A stretch of 64,000 nucleotides of DNA, taken from positions 62,001 through 126,000 of the forward strand of contig NZ_BDJF01000016.1 of the NCBI RefSeq assembly GCF_001895205.1, given 5' to 3'. Under the pieces are notes generated by a model, which was not told the origin of the DNA, made no database searches, and saw only the letters and a program-made list of their open reading frames with translations. This document shows positions 62,676-64,000 of the stretch, piece by piece. Origin of the DNA: Vibrio injensis. Its GTDB lineage: Bacteria; Pseudomonadota; Gammaproteobacteria; Enterobacterales; Vibrionaceae. A program made the position numbers and the translations under genes. Position 1 is the stretch's first letter; the number at the start of each line of letters is the position of its first letter.

Positions 62676-63109
62676 TTGACATTAACAATGTTATTCAAAG
62701 GCTTAAGGCTGGCTCTCCTGCAGAGCCGCTTTGGACTGACGTCAAAGCAATCTCTGATTTATCAACATTGGATGTCAATCGCAGTGGTTTACGCGGAGTA
62801 ACGCTGTTTGTTGTTCAGCAAAGCGAGTCGGCATCTGCTGATGTGCGCGGGTCTGGACCTTATTTGCAGACGTTAACTGAAACGCTAGGCATTGTGATTG
62901 TTGCAAAAGTCGTCAATAGCGATCAGTTCGATTTTAAACCAGTGCGACAGATGTTGCGTGAGCGTCTTTTTGGATGGTCACCCGATGATGACCACGAACC
63001 GTTTTGGCTGGGCAGTGGTCGCTTGATGAATGTTCAGCGCGGTCAAGTAACGTGGGTGGACAATTTTATTACTGAATACACAGAGGATCAGAATCGCTAT
63101 GGCTCGTAA
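62672..63109 (+). CDS. Mu gp37-like phage protein
   Basis: 145 aa. The region PVRQMLRERLFGWSPDDDHEPFWLGSGRLMN, in pieces, is typical of the phage gp37/terminator family. Its end overlaps the tail tube gene by 11 bases. It is likely a tail terminator or connector; the exact role is inferred from position. Confidence 0.85.
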   Translation: MIDINNVIQRLKAGSPAEPLWTDVKAISDLSTLDVNRSGLRGVTLFVVQQSESASADVRGSGPYLQTLTETLGIVIVAKVVNSDQFDFKPVRQMLRERLFGWSPDDDHEPFWLGSGRLMNVQRGQVTWVDNFITEYTEDQNRYGS

Positions 63110-64000
63110 AGCTCGAAAAAAAGTGATCGCTTATGCCACCGAAACGGTTTACGGGCAAGATGCGATCCAATCTGGAACGCCTAAGTATTTGTTAGGGCGT
63201 GAATTCTCAATCACCCCAATGGCGGGCGAATCTACCGCTTTGGATTATGACGACGGCTTGCTTGGCCGTTCAGGTGAAATTGTCACTGAGCTGTATGTCA
63301 CTGTGGAATTTACTGTGGACTTTGCTAGCGGCGGCGCGGCGACCACGCCTGCCCCATGGGGTGATTTGATGGCGGCATGCTTGCGAAAAGTTGTTTCGCA
63401 TACTGTTGATCCCGATGGAGCGGATGAAACCGTCTATCAAATCGATGATGAAAGTACGGGATCATTGACGTTCTATTACTATCAGTCGGGCGTATTGCAT
63501 CGTGTCGTTGGCGCGCGCGGTTCGCTCTCTTTAAGTGCTGCGGCAAAAAACTTCGGCGGCATTAAATTTACTTTCACTGGCTTGCACTCACTGGTCAACA
63601 GTGCCGCGCTACCCGCTGCGGATTTTACGCCGTGGCAAACGCCGCTGAAAATCGGTGTTGAAAACTCGGCATTTACCATTGATGGCGCGGCAGTGAAGAT
63701 GATTAGCCTTGAATACGACCAAGCCAATACCGTGGTTTATCAAGAGTATGTCGGTCATGAAGAAGTATTAATCACCGACTTTGCCCCCACCGGAACGCTA
63801 GTGATTGAAGCCCCGACACTGGCTGAACTTGATGTGTTCGCTTTGGCGAAAAACGCCAGTGAGCATGCGGTTGTATTCACAAACGGCCCGGTTGGCGATC
63901 AGGTCGAGTGGTCATCAAGTCGGGTGCAGTTTGGTCGCCCAACTTATGCAGATCAAGACGGCACGCAGACGTATAGCATCCCCATTATGCCACTTGGCAA
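63099..64000 (+). CDS. Phage tail tube protein, partial
   Basis: Starts at ATG 63099 and remains open to the window end (300 codons visible). It begins MARKARKKVIAYATETVYGQ; LGREFSITPMAGESTALDYD, the following beta-rich region with PWGDLMAACLRK, and YYQSGVLHRVVGARGSLSLS are the features of the phage tail tube family found in siphovirus-like phages (TTP/Phage_tube_2). In Mu itself gp37 is followed by gp38 and the contractile sheath gene. So this phage probably has a long non-contractile tail; the missing part would settle it. Confidence 0.75.
   Translation, partial: MARKARKKVIAYATETVYGQDAIQSGTPKYLLGREFSITPMAGESTALDYDDGLLGRSGEIVTELYVTVEFTVDFASGGAATTPAPWGDLMAACLRKVVSHTVDPDGADETVYQIDDESTGSLTFYYYQSGVLHRVVGARGSLSLSAAAKNFGGIKFTFTGLHSLVNSAALPAADFTPWQTPLKIGVENSAFTIDGAAVKMISLEYDQANTVVYQEYVGHEEVLITDFAPTGTLVIEAPTLAELDVFALAKNASEHAVVFTNGPVGDQVEWSSSRVQFGRPTYADQDGTQTYSIPIMPLG

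Larger units (their letters stand above)
41109..64000 (+). mobile_element. Mu-like transposable prophage, left part
   Basis: The left end begins TGTAT, as in Mu, exactly where cas1 homology stops. Genes follow Mu order: repressor on the minus strand, then ner, A, B, early genes, GemA, a Mor/C activator, lysis genes, gp25-gp30-like packaging genes, G, protease/scaffold, major head protein, gp35-gp37-like genes, and the tail. The element continues past 64,000. Differences from Mu: a gene outside the repressor at the left end, two inserted membrane/exported genes, and a tail tube gene of siphovirus look directly after the gp37-like gene. Confidence 0.95.

Noticed and set aside
41109..64000. Solitary CRISPR repeats in the prophage acting as RNA anti-CRISPR
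   Set aside because: I looked for the repeat stem with the CTTAGAAA handle on both strands in the phage and found none; the TTCAGTGAACC near 42080 is a short chance palindrome.

Overview
The window looks like a chromosome segment of a Vibrio-type gammaproteobacterium. It carries the norspermidine gene set (nspC, carboxynorspermidine synthase, fused diaminobutyrate aminotransferase/decarboxylase), an Mrp cation/proton antiporter operon, nhaA, a lipase with its foldase, rsuA, radD and rplY. From memory, this order resembles the stretch of Vibrio cholerae chromosome 1 around its nspC and nhaA genes. I do not name a species.

Layout. 1-30.6 kb is ordinary host sequence: cinA-like 5' end, a DUF3943 protein, an ACT-domain regulator, norspermidine synthesis, mrpA-G, nhaA, an AttH-like ABC exporter set, a MATE pump, an SDR, lipase plus foldase, a DUF2913 protein, a Bcr/CflA transporter, rsuA, radD, rplY. 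30.9-41.1 kb is a type I-F CRISPR-Cas locus. It has a small lipoprotein gene, an array of 22 repeats and 21 spacers read from the minus strand, a leader with its own promoter, then cas6f, cas7f, cas5f, cas8f, cas2-3 and cas1, all on the minus strand. From 41,109 to the end of the window lies the left part of a Mu-like transposable prophage. Its order is: left-end accessory gene, repressor, operators, ner, transposase A, ATPase B, early genes, GemA, two accessory membrane/exported genes, a Mor/C-type activator, lysis genes, packaging and head genes, and the start of the tail genes.

Two observations stand out. First, the cas2-3/cas8f intergenic region holds a small transcription unit on the opposite strand: degenerate repeat, 20-nt guide, degenerate repeat, intrinsic terminator. 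The 8-nt crRNA handle is intact and both repeat stems are preserved, one by paired changes. The guide matches a sequence in the same gap, preceded by a CC PAM and lying on the -10 box of the presumed cas8f promoter. In the first 18 positions the only mismatches are 6, 12 and 18, the positions that do not pair in type I crRNA-target hybrids. This is a strong candidate for a crRNA-like RNA by which the Csy complex represses its own operon. Second, the prophage left end lies exactly inside cas1: about the first 38 codons are missing, the phage end starts TGTAT, and the adjacent host pentamer fits the Mu target consensus. Adaptation should therefore be disabled in this strain, and cas1-cas2-3 are cut off from any native upstream promoter, while the cascade genes keep their own.

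Everything is read by eye. Family names come from recognised motifs and gene order, not from searches.
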